Below are positions 34,500 to 46,556 of a stretch of 64,000 nucleotides of DNA, piece after piece; the stretch's first letter is position 1; the number at the start of each line of letters is the position of its first letter. The notes under the pieces are model-generated. The model ran no database searches, was not told the origin of the DNA, and saw only the letters and a list, made by a program, of their open reading frames with translations. Made by a program: the position numbers and the translations under genes. Source of the stretch: Apiotrichum sp. Y4204 (Eukaryota; Basidiomycota; Tremellomycetes; Trichosporonales; Trichosporonaceae); the NCBI GenBank assembly GCA_025531455.1, contig JAMYHL010000072.1, positions 124,001 through 188,000 on the forward strand, in the 5' to 3' direction.

Positions 34500-36138
34500 G
34501 GTGGATGTATGCAAATGTATGCAAGTGTGGATGGGGCCGTGTGGATTGACGGTGCCGGTGGGTGTGGACGAGGTACGCCTTTTTGGTTGTTTGTGGAGGT
34601 GGAGGTTGGGACGCGCCGAATCCAGTCGCGTGCAGCGAGCGTTTATATGAATTGGCGGGAAATGAGAGATGTTATGTTCAGAGCGCGGTGCTGGTGGCTA
34701 GCAGCAGCAGCGGATGGTGAGATGAATGAATGACTGCCAGAGTGAGGAAGTGGTGGGATGAAAGCAAAAATGTGGTGGTGGGAAACTGACGATACAGAGA
34801 GAGAGACAGATGTGAGAGAGAGAGTGAGAGATGAAGAGAGGAGAAGAGAAGGGAGGAAGGAAGTATTGATAGAGGGGTGAATGAGAGAGGGGGGCCGGAA
34901 GGGGGTGTGCCAAGGGATGGTAGTGCAGTACAGTGGTGGGTCCTGTGTCTTGTGCTCCTCTTTCTGGGTGTACGGGTGTAGCCAGCAGGTTTATTACTAG
35001 GAGAGGGTTTGGCGCAAGCCAGAGAGCAAAATTCCAAAAGTGGCTAATAAACGGGGATTAAAAGGAAGGAAGGGGAGGCGCAGGGGGGCAGAACATCAGA
35101 AGCAGCTCAAAGGACACGGAGGAAGGCGCGGTTTAATGGGTCTTGCAGGTCCAGGCAGGTCCCGGGTGAGTGGACACACAGTCAGCTGTCCTCATGCAGG
35201 CAGGCCGGCAGGCCGGCAGGGGGAAGGGAAATGTGACCTGCAGGGTTTATGCAGCGCAAGGGCCGCCTGTCGCCATGTCGCCAGGGATAGCAGCCGATAG
35301 GCGGGGGGATGGCATAAGGGCAGAAGCGGAGAAGCGGAGAAGCACAGAGCGCGGATCGGGGATCTGGGATGCACGGCGCCACGGCTGATTAGCGATCATG
35401 CGACAGCGCGCGATAGCTTCCGTTCTCGGCTTCTGGGCCAGACTGGCTGATCATGGCTGATCATGGCTGACTATGTAGTTCTGATCGCGCTCTGATCGTC
35501 CGAGTCCTCTGATCGCATGCCGGGCATCTGTGCATCTGTGGCCCGTGCGCCCGATTTCTGATGAAAAATGAAATGATGTTGGGAGAGCGCGGATGATTAA
35601 CTTTGTAATTACATTTCGTGGTCACAAATACAGTTTTTGGTTGCTCGTTTCTGCCACTTTGAGTCAGTGAGCCCCACACCCCGTCCAGTCCTCGTCCTGG
35701 AGAGCGCGTCACGAGTGTCATTCATATTGGCGATTGCGCCCCTCCTGGCCATCCTGGGCCTCCTCCGGCCTTCGAGTGTATCTCGGATCTATCAAAATCC
35801 CTCGGTTGTCGTGGCTGGTATGCTGCCCTGTATGCTGCCTGTATGCCGTACATCCACCGGGGGTAACGCGGCGGGTCCACCGCTGTAATCCAGGAGACGA
35901 AGGCTGGTCGTGCCGTAATTTACCCGGGGATTTCTCTGCTGCCCTTCTCCTCCGACGCCTGCTCGGCTGACTCGCGGCTTAGTTGCGGCTGCAAGCTCCG
36001 GTCGGGGGTCGCCGCTGGTACGGATTCCGGCCCTGCAAAGACCCTGACCTCCATCACCCATCGGATGCTCCACCTCACCACCAATGCTGACCGAGAGCGC
36101 TTTGCACAAATTGGATCCCTAGGTCGGTAATGTCAGCT
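34500..36138. other. Long intergenic region with several simple repeats
   Basis: 1.64 kb with no supportable gene. It contains a GA-rich homopurine tract (34796-34875), a GCAGGCCG repeat near 35197-35222, TCATGGCTGA twice in tandem at 35451-35470, and TGATCG three times near 35481-35515. A GTGGGAA heptamer (CSL core) occurs at 34778-34784. Confidence 0.5.
34796..34875. repeat. GA-rich homopurine tract
   Basis: Nearly unbroken purine sequence made of GAGA and GGAA units. It lies upstream of the unrecognised acidic-protein gene, where GA/CT tracts can act as nucleosome-depleted promoter elements. Confidence 0.65.
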
Positions 36139-39100
36139 TCACGTGGCTGTCACGCCGGATCGACGCAGAAATCGCTGGACCAATGCTGGAAACTCACCCC
36201 ATTCAGCATTCTCGGGGCTTTGGTGGTGTGGCGCCACGGCGCTCCACCCAATCCCGTGGCCAACTCCGTCCGGCCGAACAAGGATGATAGGGAGGGGCGA
36301 AAGGGACTCGTGACGGTTGGGATGGTGCATGGTAATGGATGTTACGGCCGGAATTGTGTCCAGGCCACCGAGTTCCGCATACTCTTCCGCTTTTGGTTCT
36401 GATGGAAGGATGGCGCCGACGTCGTGTCCAGGAGGATGAGTCTTGCCTGCGTTGTGGATCGCCTCCTGTATCGTGAGCTCTGTGGCGGGCTCCATGACGC
36501 CGAGCCACCCTTCCTGCTCAGGTTCAGGATCGGGCTCGGGCTGCGGCTCGGGCTGTGGCTCCGACGGAGCATGCGTCGTCTGCGGACCGGCCCCTTCCAT
36601 TGCGCGGATAATTTCGTCCTTTGGCGGAAGTTGCACATTCGCAATTACGTGCGGAATAGAGTAAGGAAAGTTGCTGTATACACGCCGCTCGACAGGAATA
36701 GATGCGATCTCGTCCATATCGCCAGAGTACGGATATGCAGGATGCAAAGCCCCCGGCTCGTAGTACTTCTCCTTCGGTGCGACTGAGCGCCAGATGGTCA
36801 AGGGAAGTGGGCCGAGGGGACCGAGATAGACGCTGTACGGCTGCGGTTGTCCAGCATGATCGGGCACGAAAAAGTCTGGCAGCGTGAGGTCGACGGTATC
36901 GAGACGTATGGAGGGGGGAACGAGAAGACGGGGAACGGTGTTTAACGGAGTATGAGGCAGACTGTCGTCCAAACCATTGAATATGGAGTATGAAAAGCAC
37001 CCTGTTGTTAGCAAACAGGCTTGACCGACCATTGTACTCACAGACGCCAGAGAGGACCCAGCACATCCAATCGTCAACAATCTCCACTGGCGCTGGCTGT
37101 GCAGTGGCTTCAGTGCCCTCCGTAACGGTCTCCTCGCCGCCCTGTTGCTTGGAGCGATGCCAGATGAGACCAGTTGCTGCGCTTCCCTGTTCCTCCTCGG
37201 AGATGGCGGCGCGAGCCAGAGCGTATCGCTTGGTTTTCTTCTTTGGACGACGGGCCGGTGCGGCGGCTTCCACCTCCACGCTGCCGAGAGTCTCGGGAGG
37301 GTTCTCGATAGAAGGCTCTGGTTCGGGAACGGCTTCCTTCTTGACCGGTCGTTTGCGCGTCACGGCGACTTCACCAGCGCCTGCAACAGCACCAGGCGAG
37401 GAGAGATACCACCGTGAACCGCCCTCCATGTCGTCTTTGCCGTCTACTACCCTCACAAGGCCGATTCGCTGCAGCTCCGAGACTGGATGCCCATGATCCG
37501 CCCCCATGACGACCTCGTTCTTGTCCACGCGGACCAGACGAAATGGGTCGGAATGTGTCCCATTCTTTATATCCACAAGCTGGACAATAGAGCCGTATGT
37601 GACAACAGTCTTTTCCTGCTCGCTGTCCATCCTGAAACGCGGGCGAAGACCTTTGTCCATATCAAGCGGGACTGCGAGTTTGGCACGCTCCACGATGTGG
37701 AAACGGAACGGGGACCACTGGCCACCGCGGGCAGTAAGGGTGTTGCTGTCGAGACTCATGAACTTTGTGCGCACGGTCTGTCCATTCACGCGTACAAGAA
37801 GCGCAAACGCATCGTTTTCAGAGAGGCAACTTGCAATCGAGCGCGCCCGGGCAGTCTTTTGAGATGGCTTGGAGACAATCCGGAGAGGGTCCGAGGCAAA
37901 CCTGGCCCAGGCTTTCTCGGTTGGCGGCTCGGCAGCGGCGGGGTCAGGAGGCGCATCAGCTGGAACCGCGAGTGGCTCAGAAGGAAGTTCCGTGGCGACC
38001 GGAGGGATGGGTTCTGGGAGGGGCTCGCCAAGCGGATCGGCCATTGGCTCAAGCGCAGCGACCTGCTGTGCAAGCTCGGTGTTTTCGTGTCCGTCGAGTT
38101 CCAGTCTTGATGCCTCTTCGGGATCGAGGCCGACAAGCTTGGCGGCATCCTGCGTCGCGTCACCGAGGCTCATGAGCGGACCCATCTCGGCGGCGCCAAG
38201 GACGCGTCGCAACGCGGCGTCGTCGAGCGGCGTGCCTTCTGGCAGCGGCTCTGACAATCTTTCCTGAAGCGTGTCGGGAATATTCTCTTCAAGGCCTTCA
38301 GGTAGTGCCTGGGGGAGAGCGTCCGAGACCTGCTCATTCTGCAGCAGTGGATCAATGTTGACGGGCTGGGGGTTGTTCTCCACGGGGAGAGAAATGCCCG
38401 GAATCCCAGGTTGTCCGAGGGAGAGCTCGAGACTAAACTTCTTGCTCTTGCCGTTATCTTCTCCGACCCACAGGCCAGAAAACGGCAGGCCGGTCTCCAG
38501 CTCGCTGCGGGGCCGCGGCTCGGTCTTGGACCGCTCCCATGGCAGTGTGCTCCCCCACCCGGTCCTGGACGCCGCTTCCCGGATGTGTTTCGTCTTGTTG
38601 TTCTTCCGCCCCCTCTTGGGATCGGCTTCCGCTTCGGGCGCCTGGCCACTCCCATCAACGTCTCCAATTCGGTATGTCTGGCTCGAGAATACCACTGGTC
38701 CAGGGAGCGGTTCGGGGTAGAGCTGTGAGCTGAGGGTGACGGTGCTGAGCATGGACGCCAGCGGACCCGTCACCCGCAGTGTTGGCGGCGGCTGCAGAAT
38801 CCTGTGGTCAGAAAAGAAATGACAATGGGCGCATAGCGGCAAAGCAACAGCAGCAGGTCGCCCGGCTCTGGACTATGCAGTCTATCTCAACTCACCGGCG
38901 TTCCTTCCCATAACTCTTCTGGCCCGTCTTGGGATGCCACACCTCAACAGTGGAAAACGCGCGTTCGCCAGCAGGCAGCGCTTCGAGGGTACGCGCAATT
39001 TTGGCTGCGCGCGGCGTCCCCGCAGCCTCAGCCGGGCGCTTACGGCTCGATTCCGCTGTCGCCCCATCTCCATCTCCTCCGTCTCCGTCTCCGCCTGCGC

Positions 39101-39317
39101 CCGTTTCGCCATTGTCATCATTATCATCCCCGCCACCAGCCTCAGTCTCCACGCCGACGCCAATTCCCCCTTCCCCGAGGTACTCTGCCATGTCGGCGAC
39201 CTCGCCGCTGCCGCCATCGCCGCCAAAGCTGTACTGCCCCGAGCCGGATATGGCGTTGATGAGCAGGTCGAGGGGTGTGGCCTGCGGCGTGTCGTCCAGC
39301 AGCTCGAGGTCGGCCAT
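36139..39317 (-). CDS. CSL-family transcription factor (Cbf11/Cbf12, RBP-J/Su(H) type)
   Basis: DNA-binding regulator recognising (C/T)GTGGGAA; fungal members act without Notch. Three exons (39317-38896, 38801-37042, 37001-36139) give 1014 residues from MADLELL. The N-terminal Rel-like domain has the CSL signature HPKTGQKSYGKERR then ILQPPP (residues 130-150). The beta-trefoil starts with SKPSQKTARARSIASCLSEN and contains VRVNGQTVRTKFMSL, QWSPFRFHIVE, TYGSIVQLVDI, RLVRVDKNEVVMGAD (about 445-615). Near the C-terminus PIILVRPDG matches the third domain. A Pro/Glu-rich insert of about 180 residues separates the first two domains. An upstream ATG at 39395 would add 26 residues but has a poorer context. 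The last 25 residues could change if a GTGAGT near 36205 is used as a donor. Confidence 0.9.
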
Positions 39318-39655
39318 ATTGTGTTCTGAGACGTCGTTGTTGTTGTGATTGTGGGATTTTCCCACGGATGACTCGACGACAGGAAATAGGATCATGGGCA
39401 CGGGCGGCAAAAAAGGGTGGTGGGTGTGGTGGTGATGGTATGGCCCGGGCGCGCGGGACTATTTTTGGCCACGCGAGTCTAAGTACCCGTTTACACAATT
39501 ACACAATTACACATCTATACATCTACGCAACATCGATGACACCTGGGGGACTGAAAACAACAACTCTAGTGTCCCGACTGCCCAACAGGCCAACTCTGCA
39601 ACACGATGAAAGCCCTTTGTCAATACATGCTCTACATGATCCTCTAGTTCTAGAC
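39318..39655. other. Intergenic region upstream of the CSL gene
   Basis: 338 bp between the aminopeptidase stop and the CSL start. It holds a perfect CSL site close to the CSL ATG and a short ACACAATT tandem repeat around 39492-39512. Confidence 0.5.
39359..39366 (-). promoter_or_regulatory. CSL response element CGTGGGAA
   Basis: On the minus strand the sequence reads CGTGGGAA, a perfect match to the CSL consensus, 42-49 bp upstream of the likely ATG of the CSL gene itself and on its coding strand. It suggests self-regulation. If translation began at 39395 instead, the site would be inside the reading frame. Confidence 0.5.
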
Positions 39656-42347
39656 CTAGTGGTTGCCGCCTTTGCCCCACTTTTCCTGGAGGTACGCCGT
39701 CATCCACTCGTACAGTTCGCGGTTGGCGCCGCGCGTGGCGATCGAGTGGCTCGAGTCTGTAAACATGCGCATGCGCCAGCCGCGTACTTTGTCCTGTGTG
39801 AGCTTGTCGACAAGACTCGCCATGTTGAGGAAGTGCACATTGTCGTCGCCTGTGCCGTGTGCGAGGAGGAGGTCTTTCCCAGCAAAGGCAGAGACATTGT
39901 GCACGGACGAGCGGTCGTAGCCAGCCACATTGGCCTCGAGGGTGTTCATGTAGCGCTCAGTGTAGATCGAGTCGTAGTACCGCCAGTCAGTCACGGGAGC
40001 GACGGCCATGCCAAGAGTAAAGAGATCGTAGCCTGCCTCGAGAGTTTTGAGCGTCATGTAACCGCCGTAGCTCCAGCCCCAGATACCGACGCGCGAGCGG
40101 TCAATGTACTTGCGCTTAATCGCCTGGCGCGCCAGTTCGATCTGGTCGACGACCTCCCAGTGGCCTATGTCGTCGCGGATCGGGTTCCGCATCTTGCGTC
40201 CCTTGAAACCGGTACCGCGGCCGTCGATGCGCACAATGACATACTTTTGTTCGCAGGCGAGGTAGCTGTGCCAGTCGCGCTTGAACTTGTTGTCGACAGT
40301 CTGCGAGTAAGGCCCTCCGTACACCTGAATGAGGACAGGGTACTTTTTGCGTCCAGACGTGTCCAGGTTCGGGGGAAGGATTTCCATGACGTTAAACTCG
40401 AAGCCATCGCTCTCAATGGTGGAGCGAATCTCAACCGGTTTCTGGAACTCCTGGAGAGTGTGGTTGAGGGCGTTGTTATCCTCGAGTAGCCTGTCGAGTC
40501 CTCCTTCGCCGGTCTGCATGAGGCGCTGCCAGGGGACAAGAGGTCCAAGGTACTTGAGCGAGTAGAAGCCCGCCTCGGGCGAAAAGTCTACCTCATGGTA
40601 CCCCGCCGCTGACGTGTCGGTGAGAGGCTTGAGCTCGGGTGTAAAGTCGGCGGCGATCTTGGGCAAGGCGACAGAGTAGACGTGGCGGTCGATAGAAGGC
40701 TTGGCTGCCAGGAAGTATACGATGCCGTTCTTCTTGTCCACGCCGGAAATCTTGTCAACCTCCCATTCTCCCTCGGTCAGCCAGACGGGCTCGGACGAGT
40801 TGACCGGGGTGAAGAACGCCAGGTGGTTGTAGCCGTCCTTGGGAATCACATCGAGGTAGCCATCCTGGATAGGAATAACATCCTGGCCGTGGTCAATCCA
40901 GCCGTTGTCATCACCCTCGCCGCCCTCGCCAAGTTTGCGCACAATCTTGCCCGACGACCTGCCCGCAGTGAAGAGAACAACAACTCCGACGCGGGCAGCC
41001 CGGTCAATCTCCTTGACGATGAGCCCATCATCACTGACCCACGCCACCTCGGTGATAATGTGGGCGGCCGGAGCCAGCTCCCCCTTCCACTTCAAGCGCT
41101 TCGTTTCGTTGTTCTTGAGGTTGAAAGTGTGGACGCTCACGTCGGGATTCGGCGTGCCAGGCTTCGGGTACCGCATGTCCAGCTTGGTCGGGTATGGGTT
41201 CACGTTGAACGCATTGTTGGTCGGATTGTAGTACTGAAGCTCGTACACTGGCACCTCACTTTCGTTGCTGCGGAGGAACGCAATGTTGTCGCCCTTTGGC
41301 GACCACCACAGCGCAGTGTCGGTCGCAAACACTTCCTCCTCATATACCCAGTCCGGCGCGCCGTTGAACACAACATCGCTGCCGTCGTTCGTCACGCGGA
41401 TGGGGTCGAGGTCGTTACCGCTGAGCTGCATCCCAGGAACCACGTAGACGTCGTTCTTGCTCACGTAGGCAAGCGAGTGGCCGACCGGAGACCACACGGC
41501 AAACGACGCCGGCTCCCCCTTGTGCACCGACATTGTGCGGTGGTCCTTGAGTCGGTGCACCCAGAACACGCCGTGCGACGAGTGCCGCCACTGCTTGCGG
41601 TACTCGGTGCGGAAGAGAATGTACTCGCCGTCCGGGCTGAGCCGCCACCAGTCCCACGCCAGGGGCTGCTGGCTCCGCGGATCAAGCACGTCCTCGGTGC
41701 GCACCAGCTCACGCGTCTGGTTCGGGTTCTGTACTGTGGCCAGCACGATAGCTCCGTTGTGGAACGACGAGAACGTGCCATCCTCCGCCTCCTTGACCCA
41801 GCTGGTGCTTTGGTAGTGCGGGGAGAACGTGCCGTTCATCACATGGTCCATCGTGATGTGGCGCTGCTTGACCTCGTAATTCGGCCCGGAATAGCTCGTC
41901 GCGGCAAGCAGACCGACCACCGCCGCGGCGCCGACAATAAAGATGAGCACGACGAGGATCTTGCGCGACTTGCGCTGCTGCGGCTGGAGTCGTCAGCGAG
42001 TCCGTGTGCGGCGTGCGCGATCGCGATCAAGGGATAATTGTACAGTTCCGCATCACGGCAGGGGTACTCACTCTCCGGGGTTCAACAGAGTATCCCACAT
42101 CCTCGTCGTCGCGGCTTCCCGAGCTGCGGCGGAACTGCTTCTCGGCGTCGGCCTCGAACGGGTCCTCCTCCGCAATGTCGCGGTACACGAGGTCTGAGCC
42201 CGAGTCGTCGGATTCAAGCGACCCCCGCTCGTACGCTGGCGGCGGGTAGGTGTAGCCCTCGGGATCGGGGGAGCGCCGCGGCGAGAGCCCCCGGCTCCCA
42301 GGCGCGGGATCGTCCGTGGACAGGCGGTCGTATTGCGCCTGTGACAT
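39656..42347 (-). CDS. Dipeptidyl aminopeptidase, type II membrane (DPP4/Ste13/Dap2 family)
   Basis: S9B serine exopeptidase removing X-Pro or X-Ala dipeptides; yeast relatives sit in the late Golgi (Ste13, pheromone maturation) or vacuole (Dap2). Two exons (42347-42072, 41983-39656) give 867 residues. A Pro/Ser-rich cytosolic tail is followed by RKSRKILVVLIFIVGAAAVV, the single signal anchor, then the beta-propeller and hydrolase domains. The catalytic triad is intact: GWSYGGY (Ser near 730), HGTGDDNVHF (Asp) and DSSHS (His). Many NXS/T sequons fit a lumenal domain. Assignment to Ste13 or Dap2 is not possible by eye. Confidence 0.92.
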
Positions 42348-42730
42348 GGTGGGTGGTGAGGACGCAAGAAACAAGATGCAAGATGTGGTGGTGGCAATTG
42401 GTGACCGCCTGGAGGGCAGTGGCATGCCAGGGACGTGGGGGGTTGCACGAGGCGCGGCAGCAGCACATGCAGCGCGCAGCGCATTGTAGCGCATGCGCGC
42501 ATGCCACCATTTCGTCGTCATCCGCGTGTTCGGATTCACAGCCCGCAACCTACTTACACTCCCGCACAACTCCATCGTCCGAACCGTGTCCTACTCCGCC
42601 GGATCCGTCGGCGCCAACTCCACAGCCCACACAGCATAGGACAGCGCGCATACCGCCCCGAGGCGTCCGGCGAGCTCGACGCCCGCTACACTCTCCAGCC
42701 GCCGCTTCTTCGTCCATCCTCTCCAGCCCG
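42348..42730. other. Divergent promoter region between the aminopeptidase and APS2
   Basis: 383 bp between two start codons without coding signal. No defined element was recognised. Confidence 0.45.
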
Positions 42731-43526
42731 ATGATCAAGTTCATCCTCGTTCAGGTAAGGATGCCCGCCGCCGCGAGCTGACAGTAGAACCGGCAGGGCA
42801 AGACGCGCCTGTCGAAATGGTATGCGCCGTACGACGATGACGAGAAGGTGTGTGATAGGAGCTGTGGTGGCCCGTGTGTTGGCGGTGCTGGCGGTGCTGG
42901 CGGTGCTGGCCCGATCGCCGCTTAGAAGTTCACATGCTCACAACAGGTTCGGCTCCGTGGAGAGGTGCATCGCTTGATCGCGCCGCGCGATCAGAAGTAC
43001 CAGTCCAACTTTGTCGAGGTGCGTTCGGCGAATGTGGTAGCGGAGCTGTCCACGCAGGCTACAGTAGCGCATCTACTTGCTTGTGCTAACTGTCCAGTTC
43101 CGCAACGACAAGATTGTGTACCGCCGCTACGCCGGCCTCTTCTTCTGCGTCTGTGTGGACTCTAACGACAATGAGCTCGCATATCTCGAGGCTATCCATC
43201 TCTTCGTCGAGGTCCTCGGTAAGGGAAGCACCACCTCGTACGCTAACAACAGATGCCTTCTTCCAGAACGTCTGTGAACTCGACCTCGTGTTCTCATTTT
43301 ACAAGGTTGGTCCCTATTGGAGTTGGCGGAGGGTGCTCTTACGTTGCCGCTATGCGTTTATCCCTTCACGCCAGCTCGTTCTCCCTTTCCGGCTCTACCC
43401 TGTTGAACATTCGCTCACACACAGGTGTACGCCATCCTGGACGAAGTCTTCCTGGCAGGCGAGATCGAGGAGACGTCGAAACAAGTCGTGCTCGATCGTC
43501 TCGACTTTTTGGAGAAACTCGAGTAG
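42731..43526 (+). CDS. APS2: AP-2 adaptor complex sigma subunit
   Basis: Small subunit of the plasma-membrane clathrin adaptor AP-2, helping to read dileucine cargo signals. Six exons (42731-42754, 42788-42847, 42947-43018, 43098-43218, 43253-43305, 43425-43526) give 143 residues; human AP2S1 has 142. Near-invariant blocks are clear: [94 protein letters not shown] and a C-terminus ending in LE match sigma-2 better than sigma-1. The fifth intron has a less common GTTGGT donor. Confidence 0.95.
42881..42910 (+). repeat. GGCGGTGCT tandem repeat in an APS2 intron
   Basis: Three full 9-bp units and a partial fourth lie in the second intron of APS2. Confidence 0.8.
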
Positions 43527-43663
43527 TGTGGTTCTTTTCATGTTTAGATGCAATGTTGTACTAGTGCATGTGCTTGCTATACAGTGTTTTGATGGGAGTG
43601 GAGTTGGGGATGGTCGCTGCTGGGTGTGCAAAGCCCGATGCTGATGCTCCTGGTTGCCGGCTC

Positions 43664-44274
43664 TCACTTGCTTTTTCCTTCTTTCTGGTCCTTCTTCTTC
43701 TGCGCAAGCTAATGTTAATGTCTTGTTCAGCGGGAATGGGACCGCCGCAGGTCAGTGCACTGTACTCACCCACTTCTCCTTACCTGGCCGTCAGCATCAA
43801 CCCAAAGATCCACGGCCAGCACAGGGACTCACATTCTCGGTATGCCTTAAAGTAATGGTAGCACTGCGATCAGCCGCTGCATGGGAAACCAACCTGCTAT
43901 CCCACAAAGCCAGCCCGCAACGCAGTTCGCGACGCAGCTCGCGCGACACCCACCTCGCTCTTGTTGTAATGCGTCATCTCGAGACACTTGAGGCTGGCCT
44001 TGGACGCGCGGTGGCAGGGATCAGAAAACTGGCATCAGTGGGTGCTCTATCACAATGACAAAGGTCAAAAGTGGCCATCGTATACGCCCAGATCATCAGA
44101 TCCAGCTACGACACCTCCTCCCGCATGCGCACACACCTTGCTGACGGCCTTGTGCGACTTGTGCTTCTCAAACATGTCGGCGTAGTTGTCGGGCTCGTAC
44201 AGGTCCGCAGACGGCATCGGCGGGCGGAACTCGGGCGGCGTGGGCGTCGTCGAGGGCGGGACGGGGGTGGCCAT
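43664..44274 (-). CDS. COX23: Cytochrome c oxidase assembly protein Cox23
   Basis: Intermembrane-space twin-CX9C protein required for cytochrome oxidase assembly. Five exons (44274-44137, 44028-43954, 43863-43833, 43783-43770, 43708-43664) give 100 residues. The four Cys are in the Cox23 pattern: DPCHRASKASLKC (CX9C), then CYHYFKAYREC (CX9C), the halves joined by LEMTHYNKSE, and an ECKEKW end. The second exon begins at TTTTCTGATCCC, which supplies the DPC; a later acceptor would lose the first Cys. The fourth exon is only 14 bases. Converges on APS2 with 137 bp between stops and is divergent from the Any1-like gene. Confidence 0.9.
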
Positions 44275-44577
44275 TGTGGGGACTCGGGGGAGTTGGGCAA
44301 GAAGAGAAGAGGTAGGAATCGGTTGCGAGTTGCGAAGGTGGATTGCTGTGGGTTGAAATCGCAGGTTGTGGGTGGCGGGCCATGCGGATGGCGGACGGCG
44401 AACCGCGAACCGCGAGCCAGCCGATTCTCTTGCACAGTGTGGGGCCCTCTGGTGGGACCATGATGAAACCCAAACCACCAACAACATCCAGTACACGAGA
44501 TTACGATGCAGCGTTGCGCATTGCCATCAACTCTCTCTATCTCTACACTTCCCATTCAACATTGCTGATCACTAACA
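44275..44577. other. Divergent promoter region between COX23 and the Any1-like gene
   Basis: 303 bp between two start codons. Nothing specific was recognised. Confidence 0.45.
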
Positions 44578-45522
44578 ATGGGACTTGACAATGTGGTCGG
44601 GACGCTCGCGGCCGTGGGCATGGCGGTCGGGTACGTCGGTTCCTTGGACTTGCTGACCCCAGCCCGCCGCTCGTCTATGTCGACCAGGTATGCAAGCTGT
44701 GCCAGCGTCGCTGATTACAGGCCGTCAGCATCGTGCGCAAACGGTAGGTCTTGGATCACCCGCTAGTATACTGACGGCAGCGACTCGTCGGGGTTCTCAC
44801 ACGGTGCGCACACCAGCAGGACAAACTGACCTCAGACGTGTGCGGCGTGCTCCTGATCGCAAACACATTCCGCATCTTCTTCTGGCTCGGCGCGCGCTTC
44901 GAGACGCGTACGTCCGCATCGTGGTCCCACTGACGATAATTTAGCGCTCCTCGTGCAGTCGCTGCTACTCATCGTGTCGCAGCTCGTGCTGCTCCAAATT
45001 TGCCTGCGGTACGCGCAGCACAAGCCGCTCGGCGAGGAGGCCGGCGTCGAAGAGGACAGCGCCGCCCGCCGCCGGCCGTTCAACTTCTGGCAGTGGCGCG
45101 GCCTCGGGTCATACATCGAGTTCCTGGCGGGACTGATCCTCGTCCTCGCCGTGCTGCAGCTCGCCCTCGGCCGCTTCATGTGGTACATTGATGCGTGCGT
45201 GCCACTTGTTTTCCATCCGCAACCTGACAACAGACTCGGGTTCATCGCACTCATGATCGAGTCGACACTCCCCATCCCCCAGTTCATCTCCAACTTCCGC
45301 CGCAAGAGCTGCTACGGCTTCTCGCCGCTTACCCTCGCCGGGTGGCTGTTCGGCGACGCGTTCAAGACTGGGTACTACTTTGTCCGCCACAACCCCCTTC
45401 AGTTCAAGATTACTGGCATCATGACCCTGTGCTGGGACTTTGGCGTCCTCTCCCAATGGATCATGTACGGCGCCAAGCCGCCACTCGAGGTGGACGAGGA
45501 CAGCGAGCCGCTCCGGCCGTAG
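44578..45522 (+). CDS. ANY1: PQ-loop membrane protein, Any1/SLC66A2-like
   Basis: Seven exons (44578-44630, 44663-44687, 44721-44743, 44781-44803, 44836-44907, 44945-45194, 45234-45522) give 244 residues with about seven hydrophobic segments. The first PQ-loop is PPLVYVDQAVSIVRKRDSSG followed by FSHDVCGVLL (DQ replaces PQ); the second is TLPIPQFISNFRRKSCYGFS followed by PLTLAGWLFGD. The closest known proteins are yeast Any1/Cfs1, linked to lipid-flippase function in Golgi/endosomes, and human SLC66A2. Three of the exons are only 23-25 bases. The name is by overall similarity; the family is more certain than the orthology. Confidence 0.82.
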
Positions 45523-45614
45523 ACCGAGTCGTAGCTCGGTTCTGTAGACTTATAATGCCAAGATCGCCGATTGTTTTGCATAATGTCTACTGTTTTTGGG
45601 AAAAAGCACACAGC

Positions 45615-46556
45615 TTAGACGGCCTTGCGCTCAACAACGATGGTGTCCCAGTAGGCACGCTCGTTGTCCTCCTTGGCAACCTCCTCAATGAGAGGGGTGA
45701 GGTAGCGGACGTCGTCCTCGGCCTTGAGCCACTGCTCCTTGGGCAAGGGGCGGCGCATCAAGTCCTGCTGGAACGCAACGCGGAAGCGGTAGGCACGGTC
45801 GTAGAGCTCCTCCTTGGGGAGACGCGAGATAGCCTGGGGTTAGATATGTGGGTGAAGGTTTCAGGGAGGCGCAGGTGGACGAATGTTGTGACGGCAGCTC
45901 CGATGTCTAAGAGTGCGCTTCCCACACTCGCCTCCAACCGCGCTCGGTGCTGGATTGACTCCTGCTGGGAGGGCACATCCCGCTGCGCGCACTCCGATCC
46001 TCGCGATGCCAATGCCGTCGCACACACTTCCACCCGACCACGGACTCACCTTGGCGACGTCGTCACGCTCCTCGATGATCAGGTCGTCGTACTTGAGGCC
46101 GACCTTGCGGTGGCCAGCGGCGCGCATGTACGCGTTGGCCACAGGCTTGAGGCTGTTGAAGAGGGAGGGCGAGAACGCCTTGATGCACGAGGCAAAACTG
46201 TTCGCGGAAACGGAAACGGCCGGGCAGCGCGGGGAGATCGCGAGGGTTGGGGCGCGAGGGAATGGGCGCAATCACAGCCGGCGAGGGAGAGGGAGAAGGG
46301 GATCATTGTCGCGAGGAGGTGAGGTGCGCGAAATAGCAGTCGAGAGGGGGATGGCGCGAGCGCGATGGCGAACAGGAGGGGAGACATCGACATCGACATC
46401 CGCAAATAGGATCGGGGACGGAACGGCGAGGAGACGGTGATCGCGAGTTTGGGACGGAATTCGAGAAAGCAGCGTCAGCATATACCCCTTCCCAACAGCA
46501 GTGCTGTCCGAGTGCGATACTCACGAGATACCCGTAGGGCCGCCCAGCAGAACCAT
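45615..46556 (-). CDS. QCR7: Ubiquinol-cytochrome c reductase subunit 7 (Qcr7)
   Basis: Matrix-side 14-kDa subunit of respiratory complex III. Three exons (46556-46525, 46197-46050, 45833-45615) give 132 residues. Motifs: GPTGISFASCIKAF at the start, YMRAAGHRKVGLKYDDLIIEE, then LPKEELYDRAYRFRVAFQQD and PLPKEQWLKAEDDVRYLTPL. The family lacks a cleavable presequence, as here. The first intron is 327 nt and the second 216 nt, far longer than most in the window. The first exon (10 codons) rests on frame and on similarity of GISFA to the family start. Converges on the Any1-like gene with 92 bp between stops. Confidence 0.9.
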
